From positions 2,603,241 through 2,667,240 of the forward strand of contig NZ_CM001024.1 of assembly GCF_000160775.2 (NCBI RefSeq): a stretch of DNA of 64,000 nucleotides, read 5' to 3'. Positions within the stretch are counted from its first letter, which is position 1. Each line of letters starts with the position of its first letter. The notes under the pieces are model-generated. The model was not told the DNA's origin. It worked only from the letters and a program-made list of their open reading frames with translations, and ran no database searches. Positions 52,691 to 61,412 of this stretch are shown piece after piece. Source of the stretch: Aeromicrobium marinum DSM 15272. Lineage in GTDB: Bacteria > Actinomycetota > Actinomycetes > Propionibacteriales > Nocardioidaceae. Made by a program: the position numbers and the translations under genes.

Positions 52691-53710
52691 GTGGCCGACC
52701 CCACCCCCGAGCACGGCGCCGACTCCGGGGGTGACGACGCCTTCGACCCGGCCATCCTCATCGAGGTGGCCGGGTCGTACCTGTTGGGCGAGACCCCCAG
52801 CCTGACCCGGCGGGAGGTGGCGGAGCGGTCCGGTGTCGAGCTCGACGTCGCGGTGGCGCTGTGGCGCTCGCTGGGGTTCCCCGAGATCGGCGACGACAAG
52901 GTGGCCTTCACGCCGTCGGACGTCGAGGCGATCAACATCACCCGGCGTCTGACCGAGCTGCACGTCCTGCAGCCCGACATGATCCAGACTTTCGTGCGGG
53001 CCATGGGGCAGTCGTTCGCGCGGCTGGCCGACTGGCAGACCCGCCTGCTGCTCAGCTCGCTGGGCGACGACGAGGACGCCCTGCCGCTCGAGCTGCTGTC
53101 GGAGGTCGTGCCGCTGGTCGAGGAGGTGCAGGCCTACATCTGGCGGCGCCACCTGGTGAGCGCCGCGAGCCGGATCCTGCTGCGCTCGTCGACCGACGCC
53201 ACCGGACTGCCGCTGGCGGTCGGCTTCGTCGACATCGTCGGCTACACCTCGCGCAGCCGGCAGATGAGCGCCCGCGACCTCGCGGTGCTGGTCGACGGGT
53301 TCGAGCAGGTCGTCACCGATCTGGTGGTCGACCACGGCGGCCAGGTCATCAAGACCATCGGCGACGAGGTGTTGTACACCGTCGACGACCCCGCGCAGGC
53401 CGCCCTGCTCGCGCTGGAGCTGATCGGGCGGCACGAGGAGGACGAGGCGTTCCCCCTCGTGCGGGTGGGCACCGCCTACGGCCAGGTGCTCTCGCGACTC
53501 GGGGACGTCTACGGGCCGGTGGTGAACATCGCCTCGCGGCTGACCTCGGTGGCCCGTCCCGGTCGCGCGCTGGTCGACGTCGAGCTCGCCCGGCTCCTGC
53601 GCGGTGACGAGCGCTTCCGGCTCAAGCGCACCCGCAACCGCTCGGTCAAGGGCTACGAGCACCTCGAGCCCTGGGCCCTCAAGCACCCTCGCGACCGCAG
53701 CGACGACTGA
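52691..53710 (+). CDS. class III adenylate cyclase with N-terminal regulatory domain
   Basis: 339 residues. An N-terminal helical domain of about 165 residues (LTRREVAERSGVELDVAVALWRSLGFPEIGDDKVAFTPSDVEAI) resembles the autoinhibitory domain of mycobacterial Rv1264-type cyclases. The catalytic domain has both metal aspartates (Asp181 in FVDIVGYT, Asp225 in TIGDEV), the adenine-selecting pair Lys221 and Asp272, and the transition-state Asn279 and Arg283 in NIASRLT. All residues for cAMP synthesis are present. GTG start. Co-transcribed with the cNMP-binding protein. Confidence 0.93.
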   Translation: MADPTPEHGADSGGDDAFDPAILIEVAGSYLLGETPSLTRREVAERSGVELDVAVALWRSLGFPEIGDDKVAFTPSDVEAINITRRLTELHVLQPDMIQTFVRAMGQSFARLADWQTRLLLSSLGDDEDALPLELLSEVVPLVEEVQAYIWRRHLVSAASRILLRSSTDATGLPLAVGFVDIVGYTSRSRQMSARDLAVLVDGFEQVVTDLVVDHGGQVIKTIGDEVLYTVDDPAQAALLALELIGRHEEDEAFPLVRVGTAYGQVLSRLGDVYGPVVNIASRLTSVARPGRALVDVELARLLRGDERFRLKRTRNRSVKGYEHLEPWALKHPRDRSDD

Positions 53711-53745
53711 ACCCGGGCTCGGTCGGACTCTGGCACGATGCCGAC

Positions 53746-54159
53746 ATGTCCGAGATCTCCGCCCGGCTCGCGTCGGTCGTCGACGCGCTGCCGCTGGTGC
53801 CGGGGATGCGGGTCGTGGAGTTCGGGTGCGGACCCGGAGCTGCGGCGCGGGAGGTGGCACGGCGGCTCGGCGACGGTCACGTGCTCGGGGTGGACCGGTT
53901 GTCCCGCGCGATCGAGTGGGCCGTCGGTGGTGCCGGTGTCGACGGCGCGACGCTGGAATTCCGGACCGGGTCCGTGGAGACGTTCACCCTCCTCGAGGGG
54001 GAGCCACCGTACGATCTCGCTTTCGCCGTCCGCGTCGGCGTCCTCGACGGGCGTCATCCCGACGGGTTCGCCGCGGCGGTCACCTCGATCATCGGGGCGC
54101 TGGGGCCGGGGGGCAGGCTGTTCGTCGACGGCGACGAGATCAGCCTCGGGCGACGCTGA
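53746..54159 (+). CDS. class I SAM-dependent methyltransferase (short)
   Basis: 137 residues. VVEFGCGPGAAAREVARRLGDGHVLGVDRLSRAI is motif I and the acidic residue at strand 2; YDLAFAVRVGVLDGRHPD is motif IV-like. It is shorter than usual, ending soon after the GRLFVDGDE strand. The last 20 bases overlap the convergent LysE-family gene. Methyl acceptor unknown. Confidence 0.82.
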   Translation: MSEISARLASVVDALPLVPGMRVVEFGCGPGAAAREVARRLGDGHVLGVDRLSRAIEWAVGGAGVDGATLEFRTGSVETFTLLEGEPPYDLAFAVRVGVLDGRHPDGFAAAVTSIIGALGPGGRLFVDGDEISLGRR

Positions 54160-54745
54160 CGGCGATCAAGACCATCACGACCGCGATCGCGCCGTCGAGC
54201 ACCCGCCACGCCGCCGGGCGGGCGAACACCGGAGCGAGCCATCTCGCGCCGAACCCGAGGGCGACGAACCACACCGTGCTGCCCAGGACGGCACCGGTGG
54301 CGAACCACCAACGCCCGTCGCTCCCGTGGGTGCTGGCGATCGACCCCAGCAGCAGCACGGTGTCCAGGTACACGTGCGGGTTGAGCAGGGTCAGGGCCAG
54401 CACCGTCGCCACCGCGGTGCCACGGCGGGTCGGCGTCGTGGTGTCACCAGCTCGCAGGACGCCCGGCCGGACCGCCCGCCGCAGCGCCAGCGCGGCGTAG
54501 CCCAGCAGGAACACGACACCGGCGACCCGGACGACCTCCAGCACGGCCGGCGCCCGCTCGACCAACGTGCCGATGCCCGCCACTCCCGCCAGGATCAGGG
54601 CGGCGTCCGCCACGACGCAGATGGCGACGACGACCCCCACGTGTTCCCGGCGGATCCCCTGGCGCAGGACGAAGGCGTTCTGCGCACCGATGGCGACGAT
54701 GAGGGACAAGCCGGTGGCGAAGCCGGACACCACGAGGGCGATCAC
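54140..54745 (-). CDS. LysE/ArgO family amino-acid exporter
   Basis: 201 residues, GTG start. VSGFATGLSLIVAIGAQNAFVLRQGIRREHVG is the LysE/ArgO signature, and LALTLLNPHVYLDTVLLLGSIAS is the second conserved loop. Six membrane segments. Exports basic amino acids such as lysine or arginine. No LysG-type regulator is adjacent. It follows dnaB's end on the same strand by position, but about 30 bases separate them. Confidence 0.93.
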   Translation of the reverse strand: MIALVVSGFATGLSLIVAIGAQNAFVLRQGIRREHVGVVVAICVVADAALILAGVAGIGTLVERAPAVLEVVRVAGVVFLLGYAALALRRAVRPGVLRAGDTTTPTRRGTAVATVLALTLLNPHVYLDTVLLLGSIASTHGSDGRWWFATGAVLGSTVWFVALGFGARWLAPVFARPAAWRVLDGAIAVVMVLIAVSVARG

Positions 54746-54775
54746 GGCGTCACGCCACGGCCCTGGATCCCGGGC

Positions 54776-56188
54776 TCAGTAGAAGTCGCCGGCCGCGGTG
54801 GCCCCGGCGGCGGGCTCGACGTCGCGCGCCATCGGTGTGAACCGCGAGTAGTGGCCCTGGAAGGTCACGGCCACCTTGACGCCGGCCGGACCGGAACGGT
54901 TCTTGGCCACGATGATGTCGGCCTCACCCGGGCGGTCGGACTCGCCGCCACCTTGCATGTCGGGCCGGCTGAGCAGCATGACCATGTCGGCGTCCTGCTC
55001 GATCGAGCCGGACTCACGCAGGTCCGACAGCTGGGGGGTCTTGTCGGTGCGCTGCTCGGAGCCTCGGTTGAGCTGGCTGATGGCCACGATGGGCACCTCG
55101 AGCTCCTTGGCGAGCAGCTTGATCTGGCGGCTGAACTCGCTGACCTCGACCTGACGGTTCTCGACCCGCTTGCCCGACGTCATCAGCTGCAGGTAGTCGA
55201 TGACGACCAGGCCCAGGCCGTGCTGCTTCTTGATGCGTCGCGCCTTGGAGCGGATGTCGGGCATGGTCATGTTGGGGGAGTCGTCGATGACGATCGGCGC
55301 GCCCATGACCCGCGGCATGGTGCGGCTGATGGCGTCCCAGTCGAACTTGTTGGTGGACCCGCCGCGCATGTGGGCGATGCTGACCTTGGCCTCGGCGGAC
55401 AGCATGCGCATGGCGATCTCGGCGCCGGTCATCTCCAAGGAGAAAATGGCCGAGGGGATGTTCTGCCGGATCGAGGCGGCCCGCACGAAGTCGAGCCCGA
55501 TCGTGGACTTGCCGACACCCGGACGGGCGGCGACGACGATCATCTGACCGGGCCGGAACCCGGTGGTGTACTTGTCGAGGTCGGGGAACCCCGACTCGAC
55601 GCCGGCCATCTCGCCGTCGCGGCTGGCGATGTCCTCGATCTCCTGCACCGTCTCGGGCATGAGGTCGGCGACCGTGCGGTAGTCCTCGCCGCCGGCGCGG
55701 CCGTCGACGTCGAGGACGGCGGCCTGGGCCCGGTCGACCAGCTCGGTGACCTGACCGGTCTGGTCGTAGCCGATCTGCTGGATGTGCGTGCCGACCTCGA
55801 CGAGTCGCCGCAGGACGGCCTTCTCGTGCACGATCTCGGCGTAGTAGTCGACGTTGGCCGCGGTGGGGACGCCGGAGACCAGGGTGTGCAGGTACGGTGC
55901 GCCCCCGACCCGGGCGAGCTCACCGCGCCGCTGCAGCTCGGCGGCCACCGTGATGGCGTCGGCCGGCTCACCCCGGTTGGCCAGGTCGGCGATGGTGTCG
56001 AAGATCTGCTCGTGCGCGGGCCGGTAGAAGTCTCGGCTCTGCAGCTGGTCCGTGGCGGGGTCGATGGCGTTCTTGGACAGCAGCATCGCGCCCAGGACGC
56101 TCTGCTCGGCCGCGACGTCCTGCGGGGGTACACGGCCGGGTCCGGTGTCGTCCTCGGGTTCTGCCGGGTACAGGTCCGCCACGCTCAC
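54776..56188 (-). CDS. dnaB: replicative DNA helicase DnaB
   Basis: 470 residues. I start at the GTG (VSVADLYPAEPEDD) behind AGGAGG at seven bases, rather than at any start in the open 23 codons upstream. The N-terminal primase-interacting domain (PPQDVAAEQSVLGAMLLSKNAIDPA) precedes the RecA-like motor with Walker A ARPGVGKST, Walker B VVIDYLQLM and the SQLNRGSE and LRESGSIEQDAD motifs. No intein is present, unlike several actinobacterial DnaBs. Loads at the replication fork as a hexamer. Confidence 0.96.
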   Translation of the reverse strand: MSVADLYPAEPEDDTGPGRVPPQDVAAEQSVLGAMLLSKNAIDPATDQLQSRDFYRPAHEQIFDTIADLANRGEPADAITVAAELQRRGELARVGGAPYLHTLVSGVPTAANVDYYAEIVHEKAVLRRLVEVGTHIQQIGYDQTGQVTELVDRAQAAVLDVDGRAGGEDYRTVADLMPETVQEIEDIASRDGEMAGVESGFPDLDKYTTGFRPGQMIVVAARPGVGKSTIGLDFVRAASIRQNIPSAIFSLEMTGAEIAMRMLSAEAKVSIAHMRGGSTNKFDWDAISRTMPRVMGAPIVIDDSPNMTMPDIRSKARRIKKQHGLGLVVIDYLQLMTSGKRVENRQVEVSEFSRQIKLLAKELEVPIVAISQLNRGSEQRTDKTPQLSDLRESGSIEQDADMVMLLSRPDMQGGGESDRPGEADIIVAKNRSGPAGVKVAVTFQGHYSRFTPMARDVEPAAGATAAGDFY

Positions 56189-56300
56189 CTGATCGCCTCC
56201 TGATCTCCTGCTCGACACGGTAGGGACCCCCACCGACAGTCCGGCCCGACGGCCCACCCTAGGCCGCCCACGGGGGTCGGTCGAGCCACGGCCGAGAAGC

Positions 56301-56481
56301 TGTCAACAGGGGGTGTGGGCAACTCGACCCAGGCTGTGGAAATCGCCGCGAGGAATGTGCACAGGCGGTGGACAGCGGTGTGGACAAAGGCGTCATGAGA
56401 CCTGAGTCACGTGCTCTGACCTGCGCAAACACCATTCTTCGCGTGTGGAGCAAAGAATTCTTCGACGATCGGCTGTCCACG
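56301..56481. promoter_or_regulatory. cluster of DnaA-box-like sites upstream of dnaB
   Basis: The 383-base gap between dnaB and the MATE gene contains TGTCAACA (56301), TGTGGAAAT (56335), TGTGCACAG (56356), GGTGGACAG (56367), TGTGGACAA (56379, the exact complement of TTGTCCACA) and CTGTCCACG (56473). One is a perfect actinobacterial DnaA box and the others differ by one or two bases. The gap also holds the promoters of both genes. No dnaA or dnaN gene is near. Confidence 0.5.
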
Positions 56482-56571
56482 GGCACCTGAGGATAGACAT
56501 GTCGACTTCGGGGCCGGGCAGCGGCGCTAGGATGCCCGTGACGCATGGTGATCGTGGGGCGGAGGGCAACG

Positions 56572-57879
56572 ATGCGCGCACCCGACGACGTCGACCGGCA
56601 GATCCTGCGGATCGCCGTGCCCGCCTTCGCTGCCCTCGTCACCGAGCCCCTGATGGTGCTCACCGACACCGCCGTGGTGGGCCGGCTCGGGACCACCAGC
56701 CTGGCCGGCCTGGCCGCCGCCGGCGCCGTGCTCGGCACGGTCGTCGGGCTCTGTGTGTTCCTCGCGTACGGGACCACCGCGGTGGTCGCCCGCAACGCCG
56801 GTGGCGGGCGTCCCGACCGCGCTGCGGCAGCGGCGGTCGGCGGTGTCTGGTTGGCGGCCGGCCTGGGGGTGCTCCTGGGAGCCGGCATCGCGATCTCGGC
56901 CGGACCGGTCGGACGCGCCCTCGCCAGCTCGCCGGCCTCGGCCGACGCCGCTCGTGAGTACCTGGTGGTGTCGTCGTTGGGCCTGCCGTCGATGCTCGTG
57001 ATGCTGGCGACCACCGGCGCGCTGAGGGGCCTGATGGACCTGCGCACGCCGGTCGTGGTAGCCGTGGTCTCCAACCTGCTGAACGCCGCACTGAGCGTCT
57101 TCCTCGTCCACGGCGTGGGCTGGGGCCTGGCCGGGGCGGCGGCCGGCACCGTCGTCGCCCAGACCGTCGGTGCGGTGTGGCTGGTCGTTGTCGTGGCCGG
57201 TCACGCCCGCCGGCACGGCGCCGGACTGGCGCCCCGCGCCGCGGACGTCCTCGACGCGGCACTGCGGGGGGTTCCCCTGCTGGTGCGCACCGGCGCCCTG
57301 CGCGCCGCACTGCTGATCGCCGTGGCCGTGGCCGCGACCTTCGGCGACGCTCCGCTGGCCGCCCACCAGATCGCGGTCGGCCTGGTGACCCTGCTCGCGT
57401 TCGCCCTCGACGCGCTGGCCATCGCGGGCCAGACCCTCACCGGCCGCTCCCTGGGCGCCGGTGACGTGGTCGGCACCCGTGCCCTCACCCGCCGGATGAT
57501 GGCGTGGGGGGCCGGCTTCGGCGGGGCGGCCGGTCTGCTCCTGCTGGCCTCCGCACCGTTCGTCGCCCGGTTGTTCACGACCGACCCGGCCGTGCTCGAC
57601 GCCGCCGTGCCCGCGATCGTCGCCATCGCCGTGATCCAGCCGCTGTCCGGGGTGGTGTTCGTGCTGGACGGGGTGCTGATCGGCGCCGGTGACGGGGCCT
57701 ACCTGGCCTGGGCCGGCCTGCTCACCCTGGCGGTCTACGCACCCCTGGCCGTGGGCGTCGGGTGGGCCGGCGGCGGCCTGACCTGGCTGTGGGTCGCCTA
57801 CGGGGGGTTCATCCTGGCGCGTCTGCTGACCCTCGTGGTGCGCGAGCGCGACGGCCGTTGGGCGGTCACCGGCGCCTAG
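56572..57879 (+). CDS. MATE family efflux transporter
   Basis: 435 residues, twelve membrane segments. I start at the ATG behind GGAGG at six bases; an ATG nine codons upstream is weaker. LRIAVPAFAALVTEPLMVLTDTAVVGRLG and the later GRSLGAGDVVGTRALTRRMMAWG and VVFVLDGVLIGAGDGAYLAWA are typical MATE motifs of the DinF-like group. A cation-driven drug or lipid exporter. It sits between rplI and dnaB, a common actinobacterial arrangement. Its stop overlaps the convergent binding-protein gene by four bases. Confidence 0.92.
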   Translation: MRAPDDVDRQILRIAVPAFAALVTEPLMVLTDTAVVGRLGTTSLAGLAAAGAVLGTVVGLCVFLAYGTTAVVARNAGGGRPDRAAAAAVGGVWLAAGLGVLLGAGIAISAGPVGRALASSPASADAAREYLVVSSLGLPSMLVMLATTGALRGLMDLRTPVVVAVVSNLLNAALSVFLVHGVGWGLAGAAAGTVVAQTVGAVWLVVVVAGHARRHGAGLAPRAADVLDAALRGVPLLVRTGALRAALLIAVAVAATFGDAPLAAHQIAVGLVTLLAFALDALAIAGQTLTGRSLGAGDVVGTRALTRRMMAWGAGFGGAAGLLLLASAPFVARLFTTDPAVLDAAVPAIVAIAVIQPLSGVVFVLDGVLIGAGDGAYLAWAGLLTLAVYAPLAVGVGWAGGGLTWLWVAYGGFILARLLTLVVRERDGRWAVTGA

Positions 57880-59537
57880 CCGCGGAAGCCGACCGACGTC
57901 CAGTCGGCACCGCCGAACTGTCGCGGCTCCAGGTTGACGACGTCCTCGGCGACCGCCAGCACCTGCGGCTCGACCGCGAGCGGCACGGTGGCCCCGGCGG
58001 CGAAGACCGCAGCGTCGAACTGGGCGACGAGGTCGTCGCGAGCCGCCGGGTCGAGCGTGAGGCGGAGCCGGGCGCCGAGGTCGGCCACGGTGGGGTCGGC
58101 CTGCCCGGTGAAGTTCTCCTTGGCGTCGACCGGCGCGTAGCGCGCGGTGGCCGAGGTCAGGCCGAACGCCTCGCCGTCCCAGAGGAAGGTCACGAGGTCG
58201 AACGCCAGCGGCACGACGACGGTGGCGAAGAACTCCTCCGCCGGCACCTCGACGACGTCGACCGTGATGCCGACGTCCGCGAGGTCGTCGGCGATCCGGC
58301 GGGTGCGCCGCAGGTTGGGGTCGGTGCCGGCCGGGACCGGCATCGTGAGGGTGAGGGGGACGCCGTCGCCGCCGACGGCCAGACCCGCGGCGTCACGGGT
58401 GTAGCCGGCCGCCTCGAGCAGCCGCCGCGCCTCGGCCGGGTCGTGCGGCAGGGCTGCCTCGGCCGTGTCGCGGTATCCACGCTGACCGGGCAGCAGCAGC
58501 ACGCTGCCGACCGCCTCGGCCTCGGTGTCGAGAGCTGCTCCGGTGTCGGCGACGATGCCGTCGCGGTCGACCGCGAGGGCGACCGCCCGACGCACCTCGG
58601 GCACGGAGAGCGGACCGCGGGCGGCATTCAGCGTCAGCTGGCTCCAGTCCGTGCTCGGCGCCTGCAGCAGCCGGGCGTCGTCGCCCTCGGCGACCGCGCG
58701 CACCGTGCCCTCGTCGACCGTCACGGCGTCGAGGTCACCGGCCTCGAAGGCCTCGGCCCGGTCGGTGGACGAGGCGGCCGTGAAGGTGACGGCGTCGAGC
58801 CGCGGCTCGGGGCCCCACCACTGCGGGTTGCGGACGAGCTCCACCGTGCCGCTCTCGCGGTCGATCGTGTCGACGACGAACGGCCCGTTGCCGGGCGGCG
58901 CGGCGTCGACGAACCCGTTGTAGACGTCGGGTGCGGTGGCCTCGGCCGGCAGTCCGGGGTACACGAAGGCCGGCCAGTCCGCGGTGGTCTCGGCGAAGAC
59001 GACGGTGTAGGACCAGGGGTCCTCCCCGGCCTGCACCTCGGTCACCACACCCCACCCGTCGACCGTGGTCTGTTGCCCTGCCGCTCCCTGCTGGGCGGCG
59101 ACGAAGGCCTGCATGTCGGCCGCGTCGATGGGGCTGCCGTCGGACCACACGCCGTCGGGGTTGAGCCGGACGGCCACGCTCAGGGGAGCGTCGCCGACGA
59201 TCTCGACCGACTCCGCGTAGAGCGGGTCGACCTCCCAGGACCCGTCGGGCTGCACCTGGACGGCGCTGCCCGTGGCCGGACCCAGCAGGTCACCGACGGC
59301 CGAGAAGGGCTCGGCACGGTACGGGTTGAAGCTGCCGGGCAGCGCCGGCACGGCCAGCCGCAGCGTCCCTCCGTCGCGCACGGTCTCCCGCGGCTGCACG
59401 ACGGGGGCGGGGTCCCCGGAACAGGCCGCCAGCACCAGGCCGAGCAGCACGGCGACCGCGAGGCGACCGGGTCGGCGCCGCCGCACACGAGCGAGCCCGG
59501 CCGACCTGGGGTCGACCGGGCTGCTGGGGTGGAGCAT
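57876..59537 (-). CDS. ABC transporter substrate-binding lipoprotein, family 5 (peptide/oligopeptide)
   Basis: 553 residues. Basic start, hydrophobic stretch and lipobox LVLAACSG. The SBP_bac_5 pattern is clear: GTLRLAVPALPGSFNPYRA, VRLNPDGVWSDGSPIDAADMQAFV, GNGPFVVDTIDRESGTVELVRNPQWWG, and VRRAVALAVDRDGIV. Permease and ATPase genes are missing around it, so it is an orphan binding protein or serves a distant transporter. It ends the stretch upstream of the ribosomal genes, on the same strand as rplI but just after it. Confidence 0.9.
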   Translation of the reverse strand: MLHPSSPVDPRSAGLARVRRRRPGRLAVAVLLGLVLAACSGDPAPVVQPRETVRDGGTLRLAVPALPGSFNPYRAEPFSAVGDLLGPATGSAVQVQPDGSWEVDPLYAESVEIVGDAPLSVAVRLNPDGVWSDGSPIDAADMQAFVAAQQGAAGQQTTVDGWGVVTEVQAGEDPWSYTVVFAETTADWPAFVYPGLPAEATAPDVYNGFVDAAPPGNGPFVVDTIDRESGTVELVRNPQWWGPEPRLDAVTFTAASSTDRAEAFEAGDLDAVTVDEGTVRAVAEGDDARLLQAPSTDWSQLTLNAARGPLSVPEVRRAVALAVDRDGIVADTGAALDTEAEAVGSVLLLPGQRGYRDTAEAALPHDPAEARRLLEAAGYTRDAAGLAVGGDGVPLTLTMPVPAGTDPNLRRTRRIADDLADVGITVDVVEVPAEEFFATVVVPLAFDLVTFLWDGEAFGLTSATARYAPVDAKENFTGQADPTVADLGARLRLTLDPAARDDLVAQFDAAVFAAGATVPLAVEPQVLAVAEDVVNLEPRQFGGADWTSVGFRG

Positions 59538-59542
59538 GGCGA

Positions 59543-59989
59543 CTACTTGGACGCCACCACGTTGAGCTTGACCGTGGCGGTCACCTCGGCGTGCACCCGC
59601 ACCGACACCGTGTGGGCGCCGAGCGACTTGATCGGGTTGCCGACCTCGATGCGACGCTTGTCGACCTGACCGCCGGCGGCGGCCAGCGCGTCGGCGATGT
59701 CGGCGACGGTGACGGCGCCGAACAGCCGGCCGCCCTCACCGGCACGCACCGGCAGGTTGACCGGTCCGGCCTCGAGCCGCGAGCGGATGGCCTTGGCCTC
59801 GTCGAGGTCGTGCACGGCACGGGCGTCGCGCCCGGCCTTGATGGACTCGACCTGCCGGGCCGCGCCCTTGCTCCACCGGATGGCGAAGTTGCGGGGCAGC
59901 AGGTAGTTGCGGCCGTAGCCGTCCTTGACCTCGACGATGTCGCCGGGGGCGCCGAGGTTCGTGACCTCGTGGGTGAGGATGAGCTTCAT
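59543..59989 (-). CDS. rplI: 50S ribosomal protein L9
   Basis: 148 residues. [36 protein letters not shown] is the L9 N-terminal signature, followed by the long helix and the C-terminal domain ([22 protein letters not shown]). AGGAG precedes the ATG. Last gene of the rpsF-ssb-rpsR-rplI unit. Binds 23S rRNA near the L1 stalk base. Confidence 0.97.
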   Translation of the reverse strand: MKLILTHEVTNLGAPGDIVEVKDGYGRNYLLPRNFAIRWSKGAARQVESIKAGRDARAVHDLDEAKAIRSRLEAGPVNLPVRAGEGGRLFGAVTVADIADALAAAGGQVDKRRIEVGNPIKSLGAHTVSVRVHAEVTATVKLNVVASK

Positions 59990-60008
59990 CTGATTCTCCT
60001 GGACCCGG

Positions 60009-60245
60009 TCAGCGGCTGCTGGACGTGTAGGGCAGCAGGGCCATCTCGCGGGCGTTCTTGATGGCCTTGGCGATCAGGCGCTGCTCCTGGACGGAGACGC
60101 CGGTGACCCGACGCGCGCGGATCTTGCCGCGGTCGGAGATGAACTTGCGCAGCAGCGCGGTGTCCTTGTAGTCGATGGTGGTGACGCCGGCGACCGCGAG
60201 CGGGTTGCTCTTCTTCTTCGGCTTCCGGATGACGGGCTTGGCCAT
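60009..60245 (-). CDS. rpsR: 30S ribosomal protein S18, cysteine-free form
   Basis: 78 residues. [53 protein letters not shown] is the S18 signature. The N-terminal segment is [16 protein letters not shown], without the CxxC zinc pair of the usual form (VCAFCK), so this is the zinc-independent type even though it lies in the main ribosomal cluster. Start is the ATG of [12 protein letters not shown]. Binds S6 on the 30S platform. Confidence 0.96.
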   Translation of the reverse strand: MAKPVIRKPKKKSNPLAVAGVTTIDYKDTALLRKFISDRGKIRARRVTGVSVQEQRLIAKAIKNAREMALLPYTSSSR

Positions 60246-60279
60246 GATGCTCCTGAATGTTCTGCTGATGCGTTGAGGT

Positions 60280-60798
60280 TTAGAAAGGGGGCTCGTCGGC
60301 GGCTGCGCCGCCACCCCACGGGTCGGCACCGCCGGCGCGCGGCTGCGCGGCAGGGGTGGACCAGGCGTCACCGGACGCGGCTGCTCCGCCGCCACCGCCG
60401 CCGCCGTAGCTGCCGCCACCGCCGCCGTCACCACGCGAGGCGCGGGTGACCTTGGCCGTGGCGTACCGCAGCGAAGGACCGATCTCGTCGACGTTCATCT
60501 CGACGCTGGTGCCCTTCGAGCCGTCCTGACGCTCGAAGTTGCGGACCTTCAACGCGCCGGTGACGACGACGCGCTGACCCTTGGTGAGGGACTCCGCGAC
60601 GTTCTCGGCCAGCTGACGCCACGCGGCGCAGCGGATGAACATCGCGTCGCCGTCCTTCCACTCGTTCGTCTGCTTGTCGAACGTGCGCGCGGTCGAGGCG
60701 ACGGTGAAGTTGGCCACCGGCGCGCCGGAGGGGGTGAACTTCAGCTCCGGGTCGTCGGTGAGGTTGCCGACGAGCGTGATGATGGTTTCGCCTGCCAT
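60280..60798 (-). CDS. ssb: single-stranded DNA-binding protein
   Basis: 172 residues. The OB fold begins [30 protein letters not shown], with [33 protein letters not shown]; the tail is rich in glycine ([14 protein letters not shown]) and ends in DEPPF, the acidic tip that recruits partners. Sits between rpsF and rpsR as in most bacteria. Binds single-stranded DNA as a tetramer. Confidence 0.97.
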   Translation of the reverse strand: MAGETIITLVGNLTDDPELKFTPSGAPVANFTVASTARTFDKQTNEWKDGDAMFIRCAAWRQLAENVAESLTKGQRVVVTGALKVRNFERQDGSKGTSVEMNVDEIGPSLRYATAKVTRASRGDGGGGGSYGGGGGGGAAASGDAWSTPAAQPRAGGADPWGGGAAADEPPF

Positions 60799-60892
60799 GG
60801 GACTCAGCCTTTCGAGTGGTCGAGGGGTCGTGGACCAGTGAACCGCAGCCTGCCGACAGGTCGCGAGGACCTGTCCACAGGAGCGGGACCGG

Positions 60893-61189
60893 TCACTTCA
60901 CGTCGGGGCGCTGGACCTTGGTGCGGACGACGGACTCGTTCAGGCCGAGCTGACGGTCCAGCTCCTTGACCGCGGCCGGGGTGGCCTGCAGGTCCAGGAC
61001 GGCGTAGATGCCCTCGGTCTGCTTGTTGATCTCGTAGGCGAACCGGCGCTTGCCCCACACGTCGACCTTGTCGACGCTGCCACCGTCGGCGCGGATGACA
61101 TTGAGGTAGGTGTCCAGGCTCGGCTCCACCGTGCGCTCGTCGAGCGAGGCATCGAGGATGACCATGACTTCGTAGTGACGCAACGACAA
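60893..61189 (-). CDS. rpsF: 30S ribosomal protein S6
   Basis: 98 residues. I start at a TTG (product [13 protein letters not shown]) seven bases after AAGGAGG; no ATG fits before the conserved start. [15 protein letters not shown] and [24 protein letters not shown] are typical S6. First gene of the cluster. Binds 16S rRNA with S18. Confidence 0.95.
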   Translation of the reverse strand: MSLRHYEVMVILDASLDERTVEPSLDTYLNVIRADGGSVDKVDVWGKRRFAYEINKQTEGIYAVLDLQATPAAVKELDRQLGLNESVVRTKVQRPDVK

Positions 61190-61305
61190 GGTGCGTCCTC
61201 CTTCGGACTCAGCGGCTGCAGACGTTCTGCAGCAGGAGGTGTAACCGGGCAAGACTACCCGGCGGCTCGCGGCACGGCCAAATCGCGCCGACGCCTCCCG
61301 TGCTA

Positions 61306-61380
61306 CCTCCCCGCGATCTGTGCAGAAGATGTTCGTTCCGGGCCTGAGAACGAACATCTTCTGCACAGATCTCGGGGAGG
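61306..61380. repeat. intergenic dyad element, family 4, copy 2
   Basis: A 33-base inverted repeat with one mismatch: CCTCCCCG.GATCTGTGCAG and AAGATGTTCGTTC on the left, the complement on the right, around a 9-base loop. It lies between the divergent rpsF and LON-domain genes, 117 bases upstream of the rpsF start. There is no U-tract on either side. It resembles the element at 28321-28384 (shared TGTGCAG and GTTCGTTC words). Confidence 0.78.
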
Positions 61381-61412
61381 TGAGGGGGCGGTCGAGCACC
61401 TACGCTGGACGG

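Noticed and set aside
56189-56571. Replication origin oriC
   Set aside because: DnaA-like boxes are present but no dnaA/dnaN/rpmH neighbours and no AT-rich unwinding stretch can be seen.
61306-61380. Rho-independent terminator
   Set aside because: It lies between two divergent gene starts and has no gene ending into it on either strand.
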